DNA of 37,673 nucleotides from Nitrosopumilaceae archaeon (GCA_021296175.1 JAGWAX010000008.1:1-37673), one strand, 5' to 3'; counted from the first letter of the stretch, positions 7,972 to 16,469 are shown. Translations and numbers: made by a program. Notes: generated by a model not told the origin, from the letters alone.

Positions 7972-9655
7972 CAAGCTGCGCGGCGCGTTTGCCGGCGTGG
8001 CAAAGAGTCTGGGCGAGAGGGAGCTAAAGGAAAAGGACATCGACGATGTACTGTTCGAGCTTGAGATATCGCTCCTGGAGTCCGACGTCGCAAGCGAGGT
8101 GATAGACTCGATAAAGGCCAACCTAAAAAAGGATCTCATAGGTTCGAGGGTAGAAAAATCCAGGATATCAGACGCCATAAAGTCCAGCCTGATCTCAAGC
8201 ATATCGTCGCTCTTTGACTCGGCGGGCCGCGTCGACCTCCTGGATATGATCAGCAGAAAAAAGGCATCCGGCGAGCCGTTTCTGATTCTGTTTGTGGGAA
8301 TCAACGGGACGGGAAAGACCACAACACTTGCAAAGGTGGCACACATGCTGCAGCAGTCAAAATATTCCGTTGTCGTCGCCGCGTCAGACACGTTTCGCGC
8401 GGGCGCCATAGAGCAGCTCAAGGAGCATACGAGGCGCCTGAACCTAAAGCTTGTTGCACAAAACTACAATTCAGATCCGGCAGCGGTGGCAAGGGACGCC
8501 GTCCTGTACGCAAAGGCCCACCGCACGGACTGCGTGCTGATAGACACCGCCGGCAGGATGCAGACCAGTAAGAACCTGATGGAGCAGATTGCAAAGATTA
8601 CAAAGGTGGTGAACCCGGACGTAAAGATATTCGTGGGCGACTCGCTGGCCGGAAACGATACGGTGAACCAGGCAAGGGAGTTCTACGTGCATACAAGGTT
8701 TGACGCGGCCATCCTGACAAAAGCAGACGCCGACGCACGCGGGGGCGCGGCCCTCTCAATTGCAAAGGTCACGTCCACGCCCATACTCTACGTGGGGGTT
8801 GGGCAGGAGTACGCCGACCTAAGGCCGTTTGACAAGAGGGCGTTTCTGGAGATGGTTTTCGGAGAGGACGGCGTGGCCGGCGCCGATTCCGAGGCGCCCG
8901 CGACAAGCGCCGCGCAGGCAGGAGGCGCGGAGCGGCCAGAAGAGGCGGAGGGCGAAGAGATGCCGGCAGAACCAGACACCGCGGAGGAGGCCGCCAGCGC
9001 GGATGCGGATGCAGCTACTGCAAAGAGGGCCGAAGAGGCCGACAGTGCAGGACAGGAAGAGTCAGAGGGCGAGATGGACGCGCCACAAGAACCGCCGCCT
9101 GCGGAACCCGCGGAACCCGCGTCGGAGATGCCGCCACGTGCGGAGAGTTACGAGAGCCTGCCTGAACCGGAACGGCCCAGTGAGCCGGAACCGGCCTCAG
9201 AGCCGGAACTAGACGTCCAGAAGACACCCAAGATCGAAGAATTTGAACCAGAGGATGCGGAGGCGGCGCCCCAGCCGTCATCGTCGTCGCCACCAGACGA
9301 TCCGTTCCATGGAATTGCAGATTCCGACATTGCAGAATACTCTGACAGGTTTGACGTACCACCCCCCGAGAACGACAGGGAGGCGTACGGACTTGCAGAG
9401 AAGATAAGAGGATGGATTGCAGACGGCAGGCCGGACCCGGGCGATGGCGGTGGAACCGATGCAGACGGCAGCAAGATGGAAGTGGAGGAAGACAGCCGGG
9501 ATTATGACGGAGGCGACGGGGAGGAGGGCGCCCAAAAAGACTACGACGGAGGCGCAGGCCGTAACGGTAAGAAGGCCGGACAAGAGCCAGGGCAACAAGA
9601 TAAAAATGACATGCCCAAAAAGAAGCGCAGATTTGGATTCTTTAGAAAGGGGTGA
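7964..9655 (+). CDS. ftsY: Signal recognition particle receptor FtsY with long acidic C-terminal extension
   Basis: FtsY is the SRP-receptor GTPase that docks ribosome-SRP complexes at the SecY channel. Residues 1-300 form the NG domains: helical N domain, P-loop VGINGTGKTTTLAK, DTFRAGAIEQL, DTAGRMQTSKNLMEQ and TKADADARGG, ending near GVGQEYADLRPFD. About 260 further residues follow, rich in Glu, Asp, Pro and Ala and probably disordered. They end in a basic, aromatic patch, KKKRRFGFFRKG. Bacterial FtsY carries an acidic region at the N-terminus; here a similar region is at the other end. The basic tip could bind acidic lipid. The GC-rich repetitive codons of the tail (GAA/GAG, CCG, GCG) still fit the frame through to the stop. 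argF follows after 9 nt. Confidence 0.95.
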   Translation: MFDKLRGAFAGVAKSLGERELKEKDIDDVLFELEISLLESDVASEVIDSIKANLKKDLIGSRVEKSRISDAIKSSLISSISSLFDSAGRVDLLDMISRKKASGEPFLILFVGINGTGKTTTLAKVAHMLQQSKYSVVVAASDTFRAGAIEQLKEHTRRLNLKLVAQNYNSDPAAVARDAVLYAKAHRTDCVLIDTAGRMQTSKNLMEQIAKITKVVNPDVKIFVGDSLAGNDTVNQAREFYVHTRFDAAILTKADADARGGAALSIAKVTSTPILYVGVGQEYADLRPFDKRAFLEMVFGEDGVAGADSEAPATSAAQAGGAERPEEAEGEEMPAEPDTAEEAASADADAATAKRAEEADSAGQEESEGEMDAPQEPPPAEPAEPASEMPPRAESYESLPEPERPSEPEPASEPELDVQKTPKIEEFEPEDAEAAPQPSSSSPPDDPFHGIADSDIAEYSDRFDVPPPENDREAYGLAEKIRGWIADGRPDPGDGGGTDADGSKMEVEEDSRDYDGGDGEEGAQKDYDGGAGRNGKKAGQEPGQQDKNDMPKKKRRFGFFRKG

Positions 9656-9664
9656 CGGGATCAG

Positions 9665-10579
9665 ATGAAGCTTGGGGCAAGGCATCTGCTTACACTGTCG
9701 GAGCTGACTCCAAAGGAGCTTGCAACGTTGCTGCGGCGCGCCTCGAGGCTAAAGTCGGATCTCAAGAACGGCAGACGTCACGAAACGCTCAGGTGCAAGT
9801 CGCTTGTCATGGTGTTCCAAAAGCCGTCGACGCGCACACGCGTAAGCTTTGAGATAGGGATGCGCCAGCTGGGAGGGCACGCAGTCAATCTGGCCACAAG
9901 CGAGATGCAGCTGTCACGCGGAGAAACCGTCGAGGATACCGCAAGGACGCTTTCCGGATATGCAGACTGCGTAATGGCCAGGGTGTACGAGCACGAGACG
10001 ATCGAGAGACTGGCGGCCCATTCGGACATACCCGTGATAAACGGACTGTCGGACATGTTCCACCCGTGTCAGATTCTGGCCGACCTTATGACCATAAAGG
10101 AGAGGAAGAAAAAGCTTGACGGCCTGAGGATTGCATGGGTAGGCGATGGAAACAACGTGTGCAACTCTATGATTTACGGGGCGGCACTTGCGGGCGCGTC
10201 GGTTGCAGTGGCAACCCCGAAGAGGCATGCGCCGGACAAGGACGTCGTAAGGGAGGCATGCAGGGACACGGAGGTGGTACAGACCACGGATCCGAACATT
10301 GCAGTAAAGGGAGCAGACGTGGTCATGACAGACACGTTTAGCTCCATCCACAACAAAGGCGCAGGACGAGCCAAGGCATTTCTGCCAAGATACCAGGTGA
10401 ACCGGAAGCTTATGGACAAGGCAGATCAAGATGCGATCTTTATGCACTGCCTTCCCGCAAAACGAGGCCAGGAGGTCACGGCAGACGTGATTGACGGACC
10501 CCAGTCGGCAGTATGGGACGAGGCGGAAAACAGGCTTCATGCGCAAAAGGCGCTTCTCGAGGCGCTGATACGCAAGTGA
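9665..10579 (+). CDS. argF: Ornithine carbamoyltransferase
   Basis: It makes citrulline from carbamoyl phosphate and ornithine in arginine biosynthesis. The 304-residue length is normal. The carbamoyl-phosphate loop is FQKPSTRTRVSFE. HPCQILADL is the second family signature, and HCLPAKRGQEVT carries the catalytic Cys/Pro region that separates ornithine from aspartate transcarbamylases. DGNNVCNSMIYGAALAG lies in the ornithine-binding domain. The start ATG 9665 follows the ftsY stop by 9 nt, so the two are probably co-transcribed, although the functions are unrelated. A run of nine T lies 18 nt after the stop. Confidence 0.97.
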   Translation: MKLGARHLLTLSELTPKELATLLRRASRLKSDLKNGRRHETLRCKSLVMVFQKPSTRTRVSFEIGMRQLGGHAVNLATSEMQLSRGETVEDTARTLSGYADCVMARVYEHETIERLAAHSDIPVINGLSDMFHPCQILADLMTIKERKKKLDGLRIAWVGDGNNVCNSMIYGAALAGASVAVATPKRHAPDKDVVREACRDTEVVQTTDPNIAVKGADVVMTDTFSSIHNKGAGRAKAFLPRYQVNRKLMDKADQDAIFMHCLPAKRGQEVTADVIDGPQSAVWDEAENRLHAQKALLEALIRK

Positions 10580-10597
10580 TCGACGCGTCCGCCAGGA

Positions 10598-10606
10598 TTT
10601 TTTTTT
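10598..10606 (+). terminator. T-run terminator after argF
   Basis: Nine consecutive T bases follow the argF stop by 18 nt. This is the clearest T-run outside genes in the window and probably ends the pfdA-ftsY-argF transcript. Confidence 0.65.
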
Positions 10607-10612
10607 CGCCTG

Positions 10613-10681
10613 CTGTTGGCAACTGCCGAGACCCGCCGCCTCGGTACGCACAGCCGGCAGAGAAGGCAAGGCCGCCAACAG
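10613..10681 (+). other. Structured intergenic element (inverted repeats), function unknown
   Basis: A perfect 8-nt inverted repeat, CTGTTGGC (10613-10620) and GCCAACAG (10674-10681), encloses an inner stem CCGAG (10626-10630)/CTCGG (10640-10644). It follows the argF T-run by 6 nt and precedes the uL18 start by about 155 nt. It could be a small RNA, a processing site or a chance fold. There is no clear promoter of its own. Confidence 0.35.
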
Positions 10682-10806
10682 TTAGCGAGAGGGCCTCTTG
10701 TCCATTGTTGCGCCGGGCACTCCCCGTGCGCCAGTGACGAAATTTGCTACCTTGCCTGACGTGGCGGGAGGTGGATTTCTGGGAAAAAGCCGCCGATTCC
10801 TTTACG

Positions 10807-10813
10807 TATATAA
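10807..10813 (+). promoter_or_regulatory. TATA box of uL18-secY operon
   Basis: TATATAA is centred 27 nt before TTG 10837. This spacing decides between the two in-frame TTG codons at 10828 and 10837. Confidence 0.7.
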
Positions 10814-10836
10814 GTCCAAATCAGAGGTTGTCCCTA

Positions 10837-11325
10837 TTGGCATACTCCAAGATACTGCGCAGGCTGCGCGAGCAGAAGACCAACTACAAGAAGCGGGCCA
10901 CCATGCTGATCGGCAGGCACAACTTTGTTACGGTAAACATTACAAACGAGAACACCCAGGTGCAGGTACTGAAACCCGGGATGGACGGCGACACGGTCAT
11001 AGCCTCCGCCCACTCCAGGAGCCTGCTCAGCCAGGGATGGAAGGGCTCAAGAAAGAACCTTTCGGCGGCCTATCTTACAGGATACACGGCAGGCAAGCGC
11101 GCAATCAGAAAGGGGACCGGCACCGCCATACTGTACACCGGAACAAGACGGTACACCCAGAGAATGGCCGCCGCCCTGAAGGGGGTCATAGACGCGGGCA
11201 TGGACGTGCCTGCCGACGAGGAGACGTTCCCGCCTGAGGAAAGGATAAACGGCGAGCACCTAGCGGTAAAAAACGAGGTCGTCAAGATAAGAACCATTAT
11301 AGACGGCAACGAGGCGGCAGGGTGA
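10837..11325 (+). CDS. rpl18: 50S ribosomal protein uL18 (L18), TTG start
   Basis: uL18 binds 5S rRNA in the large ribosomal subunit. The 162-residue product begins AYSKILRRLREQKTNYKKR, the usual archaeal L18 opening. It continues with MLIGRHNFVTVNI and AAYLTGYTAGKRAIRKG. The open frame extends upstream to ATG 10744, but that part has no L18 similarity and would cross the TATA box. A leaderless TTG start at 10837 fits both the family N-terminus and the promoter. It is first in the operon here; the rpl32e-rpl19e genes that often precede it in archaea are absent. Confidence 0.94.
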   Translation: MAYSKILRRLREQKTNYKKRATMLIGRHNFVTVNITNENTQVQVLKPGMDGDTVIASAHSRSLLSQGWKGSRKNLSAAYLTGYTAGKRAIRKGTGTAILYTGTRRYTQRMAAALKGVIDAGMDVPADEETFPPEERINGEHLAVKNEVVKIRTIIDGNEAAG

Positions 11326-11326
11326 G

Positions 11327-12016
11327 ATGAGTCAGCAGCAGCAGCAGAAACCCAGAGGCCCGCCCCCAAGATACGGCAGGGGGCCCGCAGGTGATCGCCC
11401 CAGGCGTCCCAGAAGGGAGGCCGAAGAGGAGGTGTGGATCCCAAAGACCACCCTGGGCAAAAAGGTGGCGTCCGGTGAGATCACGACGCTCGAGTCCATC
11501 ATAGAACAGGGACTGCGCATACAAGAGGTGGGAATCGTCAAAAAACTGCTGCCGGATTTAAAGACAGAGGTGGTGGACGTGGGCATAATACAAAAGATGA
11601 CATCAAACGGCCAGTCCACCAGATTCAAGGCCATAGTGGCCGCAGGAAACGAGGACGGATACCTCGGGATCGGCCAGGGCAAGTCAAAGCAGATGAGGAT
11701 AGCAATAGAAAAGGCCACAAGCCAGGCATATCTGAACATCAACCCGATAAAGATGGGGTGCGGCAGCTGGGAGTGCAGGTGCGACCAGAAGCATTCCGTG
11801 CCATTCCGCGTAATAGGCAAGGGCGGAAGCGTGACAGTGGAGATAATTCCGGCCCCCCGCGGGCTCGGACTTGTGGCAGGCGGCAAGATAAAGCGGCTCT
11901 TGGAGCTGGCAGGGTTAAAGGATGCATGGACCACCGCAAAGGGCTCCACGCCAACCATGAACTCCACGTCAAAGGCCATACTGGACTGCCTCAGGCAGAC
12001 GTTCAGCCAGGGCTGA
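11327..12016 (+). CDS. rps5: 30S ribosomal protein uS5 (S5)
   Basis: uS5 is a small-subunit protein at the mRNA entry channel, important for decoding accuracy. It has 229 residues. The N-terminal tail is low complexity (poly-Gln then Pro/Arg rich, to about residue 33). The double-stranded RNA-binding-like S5 domain starts near WIPKTTLGKKV and includes STRFKAIVAAGNEDGYLGIG. The C-terminal domain includes VEIIPAPRGLGLVAGG. The start ATG follows the uL18 stop by 1 nt, so translation is probably coupled. Confidence 0.96.
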   Translation: MSQQQQQKPRGPPPRYGRGPAGDRPRRPRREAEEEVWIPKTTLGKKVASGEITTLESIIEQGLRIQEVGIVKKLLPDLKTEVVDVGIIQKMTSNGQSTRFKAIVAAGNEDGYLGIGQGKSKQMRIAIEKATSQAYLNINPIKMGCGSWECRCDQKHSVPFRVIGKGGSVTVEIIPAPRGLGLVAGGKIKRLLELAGLKDAWTTAKGSTPTMNSTSKAILDCLRQTFSQG

Positions 12017-12035
12017 CCAAGGGGGATGACATGCG

Positions 12036-12599
12036 GTGAGTGAAGACACGGCGGCGGCGGCGGCGACAACGGCGACAGAAGAACAGGATGGCGGCAATAA
12101 TAATGGCAATAGCAGTGACGACAGCGGCGCGTACCTGGTGGTAAGGATAAGGGGCCAGGCAGACGTCCCATACTGGGCCGTGCACACGATGTCTCTCCTA
12201 AAGCTAGAGCGCAAATACAGGGCCACCATACTGCCGGCAAAAGAGAACACGCTTGGCATGCTCAGCAAGATAAAGCACTATGTGGCATGGACCAGGCTCG
12301 ATGCCGAGCTGGCCCAGGAGATCATAGAGAAGAAGGCAAGAAAGTCCGGATACCGCAGAATCACGCAGGAGGACATCAAGGGCCTCGGGTTTGACGGCAC
12401 AAAGCAGATGGCCGAGTCCCTCTCAAGGGGCAGCTCCGCGCTCTCAAAGCTAAAGCCCCTCAAGCCGTGGTTTGCGCTGGCGCCCCCCAAACACGGGTTC
12501 CGCCGCAGCACCAAGAGGCTTGCGGGCCAAAAGGGAGTGCTGGGCAACAATGACGAGCTCGGCGAGATAGTACGCAGGATGATGGCGGTGGCGGAGTGA
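12036..12599 (+). CDS. rpl30: 50S ribosomal protein uL30 (L30), GTG start
   Basis: uL30 is a large-subunit protein. The archaeal-length form has 187 residues. The first 32 or so residues are Ala, Thr, Asp and Asn rich and look disordered. The conserved domain begins AYLVVRIRGQADVP and contains YRATILPAKENTLGMLSKIKHY. The C-terminal archaeal extension includes KPWFALAPPKHGFRR. The start is GTG 12036, because the nearby ATG 12031 leads straight to a stop. The stop overlaps the next ATG by one base (TGATG), which shows tight coupling. Confidence 0.94.
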   Translation: MSEDTAAAAATTATEEQDGGNNNGNSSDDSGAYLVVRIRGQADVPYWAVHTMSLLKLERKYRATILPAKENTLGMLSKIKHYVAWTRLDAELAQEIIEKKARKSGYRRITQEDIKGLGFDGTKQMAESLSRGSSALSKLKPLKPWFALAPPKHGFRRSTKRLAGQKGVLGNNDELGEIVRRMMAVAE

Positions 12600-13030
12600 T
12601 GGCGACAAGGCTTAGAAAGACCAGAAGGCTCAGGGGCGGCAGGCACATGGGATGGGGCCAGGTCGGCCAGCACCGCGCAAGCGGGCACCAGGGCGGACTG
12701 GGAGTGACCGGCATGCTAAAGCACCACTACAGCAGCATGCTCAAGTACGAGCCGGACCACTACGGGCATAGCGCCACCAAGCCACCCCATCCGAACACCA
12801 CCAAGAAATGGGCTGCCGTCCGCGACCTAGACGATCTCTTTGCCAAACACGGAAGCCGCGACGACAAGACGGGGCAGAACGTGCTTGACCTAGGAGCTGC
12901 AGGATATCAAAAGCTGCTCGGCGGCGGAAAGGCCAGCACGGCATACGCAGTCAGGATTCCAAGACTTACGGCCTCGGCAGAAGAGAAGATAAGGGCAGCA
13001 GGCGGGGAGGTTTTGCCCGCCGATGGCTGA
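12599..13030 (+). CDS. rpl15: 50S ribosomal protein uL15 (L15)
   Basis: uL15 is a large-subunit protein of the central protuberance region. The 143-residue form opens with TRLRKTRRLRGGRHMGWGQ, a typical glycine/arginine-rich archaeal N-terminus. Its C-terminal globular part includes AYAVRIPRLTASAEEKI. An in-frame GTG lies 3 nt upstream at 12596, but the ATG overlapping the uL30 stop is preferred. Its last codons overlap the secY start by 8 nt. Confidence 0.95.
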   Translation: MATRLRKTRRLRGGRHMGWGQVGQHRASGHQGGLGVTGMLKHHYSSMLKYEPDHYGHSATKPPHPNTTKKWAAVRDLDDLFAKHGSRDDKTGQNVLDLGAAGYQKLLGGGKASTAYAVRIPRLTASAEEKIRAAGGEVLPADG

Positions 13031-14459
13031 GAGCAGCGGCAGCCTTACTGCCATACTACGGCGCGTCGTATTCAAGGCAGAGCCCTACATTCCGCAGGTG
13101 CCAAAGCCCAAGAAGAAGCTCACGCTGCAGACCAGGCTCCTGTGGTGCGGCGTAGCCCTGCTCATATACATGGTGATGGGGCAGACCCCCCTGTTCGGGG
13201 CCACCACGCCGGAGTTCGACTTTCTGGCGTTTGCCAGGGTCATATTCGCGTCCCAGCAGGGCACGCTTGTCGAGCTCGGCATAGGGCCCATAGTGACGGC
13301 CGGGCTGCTCATGCAGCTGCTCCGCGGCTCGGAGATACTAAAGTTCGACTTCAAGAAACCGGAGGAGCGCGGCGTGTTCCAGACGGCCACAAAGCTTGTA
13401 ACGTACATAATCATAGTGGCAGAGTCCATAGTATACGCAATAGCCGTCTACGGGCCCACGCTGTCCGACCCGTCTGTCATGTACGTGATGATAGGGCAGC
13501 TCATGGCGGCCTCGATAATAATCATGTTCCTCGACGAGCTGATACAGAAGGGGTGGGGGATAGGAAGCGGCATCAGCCTGTTCATAATGGCCGGGGTAGC
13601 GCAGCAGATACTCTGGAGCTTGTTCAGCCCCCTGCCGGCAGGCGACGGCGGCACCATAGGGATAATCCCGTACATGGCCCAGTCATTTATGGCCGGGGAC
13701 ATCTCGAACATACTGTTCAGGTCGCAGCAGCTGCCCAGCATATTCGGGCTCTGCCTGACGGCCGGCGTACTGCTGATACTCGTGTTCACGCAGGGCATGA
13801 AGATCGAGATCCCGATCGTCTCCACCAAATACAGGGGGTTCTCGGCCGTATACCCGATAAAGATGATGTACGTCTCAAACATACCCGTCATACTGGCCTC
13901 CGCGCTCACCGCAAACGCCGTGTTCGTGTTCCAGATGCTGTGGGCAAACCTCAACCCGAGGAACAACAACATATTCATGAACATAGTGGCGCAGTACGAT
14001 CCCACCAGCCCGTCCACGCCGATAGGCGGCCTCATATACTACATCACGCCGCCAAGGGGGCTTGAGACCGCCGCGCTCGACCCCTCGAGGGCCGTCGGAT
14101 ACGTGCTGTTCATGATAGGCATAGTGGTGGTGTTCGGCAAGCTCTGGGTGGAGCTGGGAGGACTCTCGCCGAAGAGCGCGGCGCAGAACCTGCTTGACGC
14201 CGACGTCCAGATTCCGGGATTCCGCCGCTCAAACAAGCCAGTCGAGGCGCTTCTCAACAAGTACATCCCCTCAGTTACCATAATAGGCTCCATAATACTG
14301 GGGCTCCTTGCAGGCGTCTCGGACGTCCTGGGCGTGTTCGGGTCCGGCATCGGAATACTGCTGATGGTCGACATTCTGATAAACTACTACACGCAGCTCG
14401 TAAGAGAGCAGGTCGAGGTCGTCATGCCGCGCCTGGGGGCTCTACTTGGCAGAAAATAA
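13023..14459 (+). CDS. secY: Protein translocase subunit SecY (Sec61 alpha)
   Basis: SecY is the pore-forming subunit of the SecYEbeta channel for secreted and membrane proteins. The 478 residues carry about ten hydrophobic helices, starting near residue 40 (LLWCGVALLIYMVMG). The plug/TM2 region is LVELGIGPIVTAGLLMQLL. Cytoplasmic loops include TQGMKIEIPIVSTKYRG. It lies in the conserved ribosomal operon, ahead of adenylate kinase. The Ser/Leu/Ile-rich helices and length match archaeal SecY. The stop overlaps the TTG start of adkA. Confidence 0.97.
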   Translation: MAESSGSLTAILRRVVFKAEPYIPQVPKPKKKLTLQTRLLWCGVALLIYMVMGQTPLFGATTPEFDFLAFARVIFASQQGTLVELGIGPIVTAGLLMQLLRGSEILKFDFKKPEERGVFQTATKLVTYIIIVAESIVYAIAVYGPTLSDPSVMYVMIGQLMAASIIIMFLDELIQKGWGIGSGISLFIMAGVAQQILWSLFSPLPAGDGGTIGIIPYMAQSFMAGDISNILFRSQQLPSIFGLCLTAGVLLILVFTQGMKIEIPIVSTKYRGFSAVYPIKMMYVSNIPVILASALTANAVFVFQMLWANLNPRNNNIFMNIVAQYDPTSPSTPIGGLIYYITPPRGLETAALDPSRAVGYVLFMIGIVVVFGKLWVELGGLSPKSAAQNLLDADVQIPGFRRSNKPVEALLNKYIPSVTIIGSIILGLLAGVSDVLGVFGSGIGILLMVDILINYYTQLVREQVEVVMPRLGALLGRK

Positions 14460-15024
14460 GAGGATCGTCGTGGTAGGCATACCCGGCGTGGGAAAGACCT
14501 CGCTTCTGGCAAAGATGCTGGAGATACTCGGCTCCAAGCACAGGAGCGTCACCGTAATCAGTTTCGGCACTACGATGTTCGACATCGCCAAGGAGAACGG
14601 CGTCGGGGACAGGGACCAGCTGCGAGACCTCCCCATCTCAGAGCAAAAGGAGCTCCAAAAGGCGGCGGCGTCCAGGATAGCCGGGCGGAGTGAGCAGATC
14701 GTGATAATAGACACGCACGCCTTTGTCAGGTCGCAGGAAGGGTACTATCCGGGACTGCCGGCCCACGTGCTTGAGATAATAAGGCCCACCAACTTCGTCT
14801 CGGTTACGGCAAGGCCTGAGGAGATATTCAGCAGGAGGGTCAGCGACATGACAAGAAAGAGGGACAAGATAAACATACTCGACATCAAAAAGGAGCTCGC
14901 GGTCCAATCCGGCATGATGTCGGCGTGCTCTGTCATAACGGGCTCGCCCATAAAGCAGGTCCTAAACGGCGAGGGCAAGATCGACGAGGCGGCAGACAAG
15001 ATAATAAGATCCATGGAGCTGTGA
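14446..15024 (+). CDS. adkA: Adenylate kinase, archaeal type, TTG start
   Basis: It catalyses ATP + AMP = 2 ADP. The 192-residue protein belongs to the archaeal AdkA group rather than bacterial Adk: P-loop GIPGVGKTS near residues 11-19, then VISFGTTMFDIAKENG, and IVIIDTHAFVRSQEGYYPGLP. A short basic lid region, RRVSDMTRKRD, follows. TTG 14446 is the only start that keeps the N-terminal strand and P-loop, and it overlaps the secY stop by 14 nt. secY-adk is a common archaeal and bacterial order. Confidence 0.94.
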   Translation: MAENKRIVVVGIPGVGKTSLLAKMLEILGSKHRSVTVISFGTTMFDIAKENGVGDRDQLRDLPISEQKELQKAAASRIAGRSEQIVIIDTHAFVRSQEGYYPGLPAHVLEIIRPTNFVSVTARPEEIFSRRVSDMTRKRDKINILDIKKELAVQSGMMSACSVITGSPIKQVLNGEGKIDEAADKIIRSMEL

Positions 15025-15029
15025 GTGGC

Positions 15030-15767
15030 ATGGTGATCGAGGTTGTGGCGGCGGCGGCAGCATCGGCAGCAGAATCCGCGTCAGTACCAGGGCACGCGTA
15101 CTACGCGGCGATGGTGTGGATGGCAACGCTAGTGCAGAGCGCGCACACGCTGCTGCCCGGCGGCGGCATGCTTGACGCGGCCGCGCTGCAGTTTGACTTT
15201 CTCGGGGCCGAGAGAGGGGCGCTCGGGAGCGACGACCCGGTCGTAAAGGGATGGATAATGTCAATGTTTGTAGTGGCCGGATTCGGGATACTGCTCAACG
15301 TGTTCAACGCGGGAATACGCAAGAAGATGGTAGACCAGATAAAGCTCAAGAGAATGATGAAGGAGACGCGCGCCTGGCAGAAGGAAAAGCTGAGGGCGGC
15401 GCGCACAAAGGACGACGCAAGGCTCAGCGAGCTCAACAAAAAGTCCGCATACATGAACAAGATGTCGATGGAGCTGATGCAGATGAACATGAGGCCCATG
15501 CTGATCACGTTCGTGCCGCTCATACTGATATTCTACTTTGTGCTGCCGTGGCTCTTCTCATATACGGTCGCCGTGTCGCCCATCCCGCTCAACGTCATAC
15601 CGGGAGACATTTTCCAGCTTACGTGTACGGCAGAGCAGGCAGCGGACCCCGAGCACGTATGCACCGAGGAGAACGCCATATTCCTGTGGGCGTGGTACTT
15701 TTTGTCCTCCATTGCGTTTAGCGGAATCATAATGAAGATGACAAAGACATCGATGGATCTCAGTTGA
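15030..15767 (+). CDS. DUF106 membrane protein (EMC3/TMCO1/YidC-like insertase family)
   Basis: DUF106 proteins are the archaeal members of the Oxa1/YidC/EMC3 superfamily, thought to help insert membrane proteins. The 245 residues show a first hydrophobic stretch (about 25-40) and a second helix, SMFVVAGFGILLNVF. A charged cytoplasmic coiled coil (KKMVDQIKLKRMMKETRAWQ) and two C-terminal hydrophobic segments (ITFVPLILIFYFVLPWLF and FLWAWYFLSSIAFSG) follow. The methionine-rich segment SYMNKM/SMELMQMNMRPM is typical. ATG 15030 is chosen. GTG 15021, which overlaps the adkA stop, is an equally compact alternative adding three residues. The position between adk and cmk is the standard archaeal context. 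Confidence 0.9.
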   Translation: MVIEVVAAAAASAAESASVPGHAYYAAMVWMATLVQSAHTLLPGGGMLDAAALQFDFLGAERGALGSDDPVVKGWIMSMFVVAGFGILLNVFNAGIRKKMVDQIKLKRMMKETRAWQKEKLRAARTKDDARLSELNKKSAYMNKMSMELMQMNMRPMLITFVPLILIFYFVLPWLFSYTVAVSPIPLNVIPGDIFQLTCTAEQAADPEHVCTEENAIFLWAWYFLSSIAFSGIIMKMTKTSMDLS

Positions 15768-16372
15768 CTGGAACAGACAGCGGCACAGAGGCAGGGGGCA
15801 CAGGGCAATCCATAGTGGTATCGGGCCCGCCCGCAGTCGGAAAGACCACGCTTGCAAGGGCCCTGGCCGCGGATATGTCCATGTCATACGTCAGCGGCGG
15901 CGACGTCCTCAAGGAGATGGCCTCCGATCTCGGCTACGACACGGCAGGCGACGACTGGTGGGACACGGAGGACGGAATGAGGTTTCTGCGCGAGCGCGAA
16001 CAGAACCACGGCTTTGACCGCAGGCTTGACGAGCGGCTAAAGGGAATGTTCGAGCGGGGTGGCATTGTAGTGACCAGCTATACCCTGCCCTGGCTCGTGG
16101 CCCCGGGCACGGGGATAAAGATATGGCTTGACGGCTCGCACACCAGCAGCACCGAACGCATGCAGAACAGGGACTCAGTCTCAGAGCAGCAGGCCTACGA
16201 GATCACCCGCGAGAGGTACGACAAGAACCGCCGCCTGTACAGGGAGATATACGGCTTTGACTTTGGGGGCGACGCCTCGGTGTTCGACCACATAATAAAG
16301 ACCGACGGCCTTTCAGCAGAGCAGGTGGTAGAGGCCGCAAGGAATGCAATCCGGGACGGAGTGACGTCATAA
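15764..16372 (+). CDS. cmk: Cytidylate kinase (archaeal type), TTG start
   Basis: It phosphorylates CMP and dCMP with ATP. The 202-residue protein has the P-loop VVSGPPAVGKTTLA (Lys27) and the NMP-side motif MSYVSGGDVLKEMA, characteristic of archaeal Cmk. It also has a DxR-like lid region with NRDSVSEQQAYEITRER. TTG 15764 overlaps the DUF106 stop as TTGA, and any later start would lose the P-loop strand. The rpl34e and rpl14e genes that flank cmk in many archaea are absent here. Confidence 0.92.
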   Translation: MTGTDSGTEAGGTGQSIVVSGPPAVGKTTLARALAADMSMSYVSGGDVLKEMASDLGYDTAGDDWWDTEDGMRFLREREQNHGFDRRLDERLKGMFERGGIVVTSYTLPWLVAPGTGIKIWLDGSHTSSTERMQNRDSVSEQQAYEITRERYDKNRRLYREIYGFDFGGDASVFDHIIKTDGLSAEQVVEAARNAIRDGVTS

Positions 16373-16469
16373 CATGGAACCGAGGACGACAATGGCTGTG
16401 ACGGCGGGCTGCGCGGCATATGCAGGGCGTATGGCGACTGAGTCCGCGGGCGCGTCCCCTGTACTGCAG

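Noticed and set aside
10698-11237. Alternative open frame over uL18
   Set aside because: uL18 is clear in the other frame, and this one has no recognisable domain.
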